Assembly (NCBI GenBank): GCA_027023175.1 | Contig: JALVWW010000280.1 | Coordinates: forward strand, 1 to 7,705 | Reading direction: 5' to 3' | Source: Campylobacterales bacterium | GTDB taxonomy: Bacteria; Campylobacterota; Campylobacteria; Campylobacterales; JALSKU01 | DNA length: 7,705 nt | Part shown: positions 6,734 through 7,705 of the stretch, in pieces | How positions within the stretch are numbered: the first letter of the stretch is position 1 | Layout of the letters: each line of letters starts with the position of its first letter | Notes under the pieces: model-generated | Told to the model about the DNA's origin: nothing | The model's input: the letters and a program-made list of their open reading frames with translations, nothing else | Databases searched by the model: none | Made by a program: the position numbers and the translations under genes

Positions 6734-6756
6734 ATGCCCCGGTTTATCCGGGGCAT
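6734..6756 (+). terminator. GC-rich hairpin after livJ (partial terminator or mRNA 3' stabiliser)
   Basis: ATGCCCCGG (6734-6742) and CCGGGGCAT (6748-6756) form a perfect nine-pair stem around the loop TTTAT, eleven bases after the livJ stop. It is by far the most GC-rich element in the spacers. The sequence after it is TATAAACATG, not a T-run, so full Rho-independent termination is doubtful. The known pattern for binding-protein/permease operons is a hairpin that protects or over-produces the binding-protein mRNA while allowing some read-through, and this would suit livJ before livH. Confidence 0.7.
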
Positions 6757-6763
6757 TATAAAC

Positions 6764-6862
6764 ATGCTTCCTACACAACTTAAAGAAATTTCAAGAAATC
6801 TGTCAAATTTAAAAAATAATTATGAAACATTAAGATATCATAACGATTACAAATTAAAATAG
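6764..6862 (+). CDS. Possible 32-residue coiled-coil mini-ORF between livJ and livH
   Basis: An ATG-started frame of 32 codons ends in TAG at 6860-6862. That stop overlaps the first bases of the livH ribosome site (AGGG at 6861-6864). The peptide begins MLPTQLKEISRNLSN and has hydrophobic residues at 2, 6, 9, 13, 16, 20 and 23 (Leu, Leu, Ile, Leu, Leu, Tyr, Leu). This is an uninterrupted 4-3 heptad spacing typical of a coiled coil, with Lys/Arg/Asn/Glu on the other faces. It has no Cys, no signal peptide and no membrane segment. The weak point is initiation: the only purine-rich candidate is GGGG at 6750-6753, ten bases upstream and buried in the hairpin stem. Codon choice resembles the neighbours. 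It could be a small protein, a leader peptide coupling translation to livH, or chance. I recognise no family. Confidence 0.35.
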   Translation: MLPTQLKEISRNLSNLKNNYETLRYHNDYKLK

Positions 6863-6870
6863 GGTGAAAT

Positions 6871-7705
6871 ATGGACTTTTCAACTTTTATGCAGCAAATG
6901 GTCAACGGCGTAAGTCTTGGCAGTATGTATGCTCTTATTGCCATAGGCTATACAATGGTATATGGAGTGCTAAGACTCATCAACTTTGCACATGGAGATA
7001 TAATGATGGTCGGTGCTTTTACGGCCTATGTGGCCCATGCAAGTGGGATTCCATTTGAACTCTCCGTACTTATTGCTATATTGGCAGCAATAATAGTGGG
7101 AGTTTTAACAGATAAGATTGCTTATAAGCCTTTGAGAAATGCTCCCAAAATATCATTACTTATAACTGCCATAGGCATAAGTTTCTTTTTAGAGAATTTA
7201 TTTAATGTTTTATTTGGTGGAGTACCAAGAGCATTTTCAGCCCCGGATTATTTAACTCAAACATTGCATATCGGTAATGTCATAATGCCTGTTATGGTTT
7301 TTATCGTTCCGGCAGTTACATTGATACTCTTGGCAATAATCCTTTGGATACTTTATAGAACAAAATATGGAATGGCTATCAGAGCTTTAGCATTTGATAT
7401 TCCAACCGTAAAACTAATGGGTATAAATGCAGACTTTATTATTTCGATAGTTTTTGCCCTCGGTTCAGGACTAGCTGCGGTAGGTGGTGTATTTTATGCT
7501 GTTAGTTATCCTTCGATTGATCCGTTGATGGGTGTTATAGTAGGTCTTAAAGCGTTTGCTGCAGCAGTTCTTGGGGGCATAGGCAGTGTTGCTGGAGCAG
7601 TAGTGGGAGGATTTATTTTGGGTTTTACAGAGATTGTTGTAGTTGCATTTATGCCAGACCTTGGAGGATATAAAGATGCATTTGCGTTTATATTCTTGAT
7701 ACTTG
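6871..7705 (+). CDS. livH: Branched-chain amino acid ABC transporter permease LivH (3' end outside window)
   Basis: The frame is open from ATG 6871 to the window edge: 278 residues, with the last roughly 15-30 missing compared with the usual 290-310. It is one of the two inner-membrane permeases of the LIV uptake system, pairing with LivM and powered by LivG/LivF. The N-terminus MDFSTFMQQMVNGVSLGSMY leads into the LivH hallmark MVYGVLRLINFAHGDIMM (29-46). Several long hydrophobic helices follow, for example at 64-80, 95-115, 138-162 and 189-211. The cytoplasmic block KAFAAAVLGGIGSVAGAVVGG (227-247) is the EAA-like loop that contacts the ATPases. The ribosome site AGGGTGA (6861-6867) fixes the start. 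A GTG at 6864 belongs to a different, non-coding frame. livJ lies 148 bases upstream, with a hairpin and a mini-ORF between. No strong promoter is seen in that gap, so expression probably comes by read-through from livJ. Confidence 0.95.
   Translation, partial: MDFSTFMQQMVNGVSLGSMYALIAIGYTMVYGVLRLINFAHGDIMMVGAFTAYVAHASGIPFELSVLIAILAAIIVGVLTDKIAYKPLRNAPKISLLITAIGISFFLENLFNVLFGGVPRAFSAPDYLTQTLHIGNVIMPVMVFIVPAVTLILLAIILWILYRTKYGMAIRALAFDIPTVKLMGINADFIISIVFALGSGLAAVGGVFYAVSYPSIDPLMGVIVGLKAFAAAVLGGIGSVAGAVVGGFILGFTEIVVVAFMPDLGGYKDAFAFIFLIL

Noticed and set aside
6864..7058. 64-residue ORF starting at GTG 6864
   Set aside because: It is an out-of-frame shadow of livH. Its composition (many Cys, Trp, Tyr) is unlike a natural protein here, and livH in another frame has clear homology motifs.
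1..7705. A new defence system, mobile element or biosynthetic cluster
   Set aside because: All long frames are recognisable housekeeping or transport genes with uniform composition. No integrase, transposase, terminal inverted repeats, CRISPR repeats or toxin-antitoxin pair is seen.

Overview
The window looks like an ordinary stretch of chromosome from a member of the Campylobacterota (the former Epsilonproteobacteria). The DNA is AT-rich, prefers A/T-ending codons, packs genes tightly with short overlaps, and shows -10 boxes behind T-rich tracts rather than clear -35 boxes. The order RluA-family pseudouridine synthase (reverse strand), purB, nrdA matches the arrangement I recall from Campylobacter jejuni. 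That is from memory and was not searched. The proteins look more like a free-living relative (Sulfurimonas/Sulfurovum type) than Campylobacter itself, but I cannot fix the genus.

Layout, left to right: the 3' part of rlmN (23S rRNA/tRNA m2A methyltransferase) enters from the left edge. It overlaps by ATGA a 38-residue single-span membrane protein of unknown function. Converging on these, on the reverse strand, is an RluA-family pseudouridine synthase. A 124-bp divergent intergenic region then fires purB and nrdA rightwards. These two genes overlap by 11 bases and supply purine nucleotides and deoxynucleotides respectively. Next is a 183-bp spacer holding a heptamer repeat, an AT-only terminator-like tract, a consensus TATAAT and a perfect 12-bp inverted repeat. 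It leads into a branched-chain amino acid ABC uptake locus: livJ (periplasmic binding protein), a GC-rich hairpin, a possible 32-residue coiled-coil ORF, and livH (permease), which runs off the right edge. livM, livG and livF would be expected beyond.

The window thus covers RNA modification, nucleotide supply and amino acid uptake. I see no tRNA, rRNA, CRISPR array, insertion sequence, integrase, phage gene or defence system, and nothing that looks like a new multi-gene system. The points most worth a second look are the two unlisted mini-ORFs, the palindrome at the presumed livJ transcription start, and the insertion between two active-site cysteines of NrdA.
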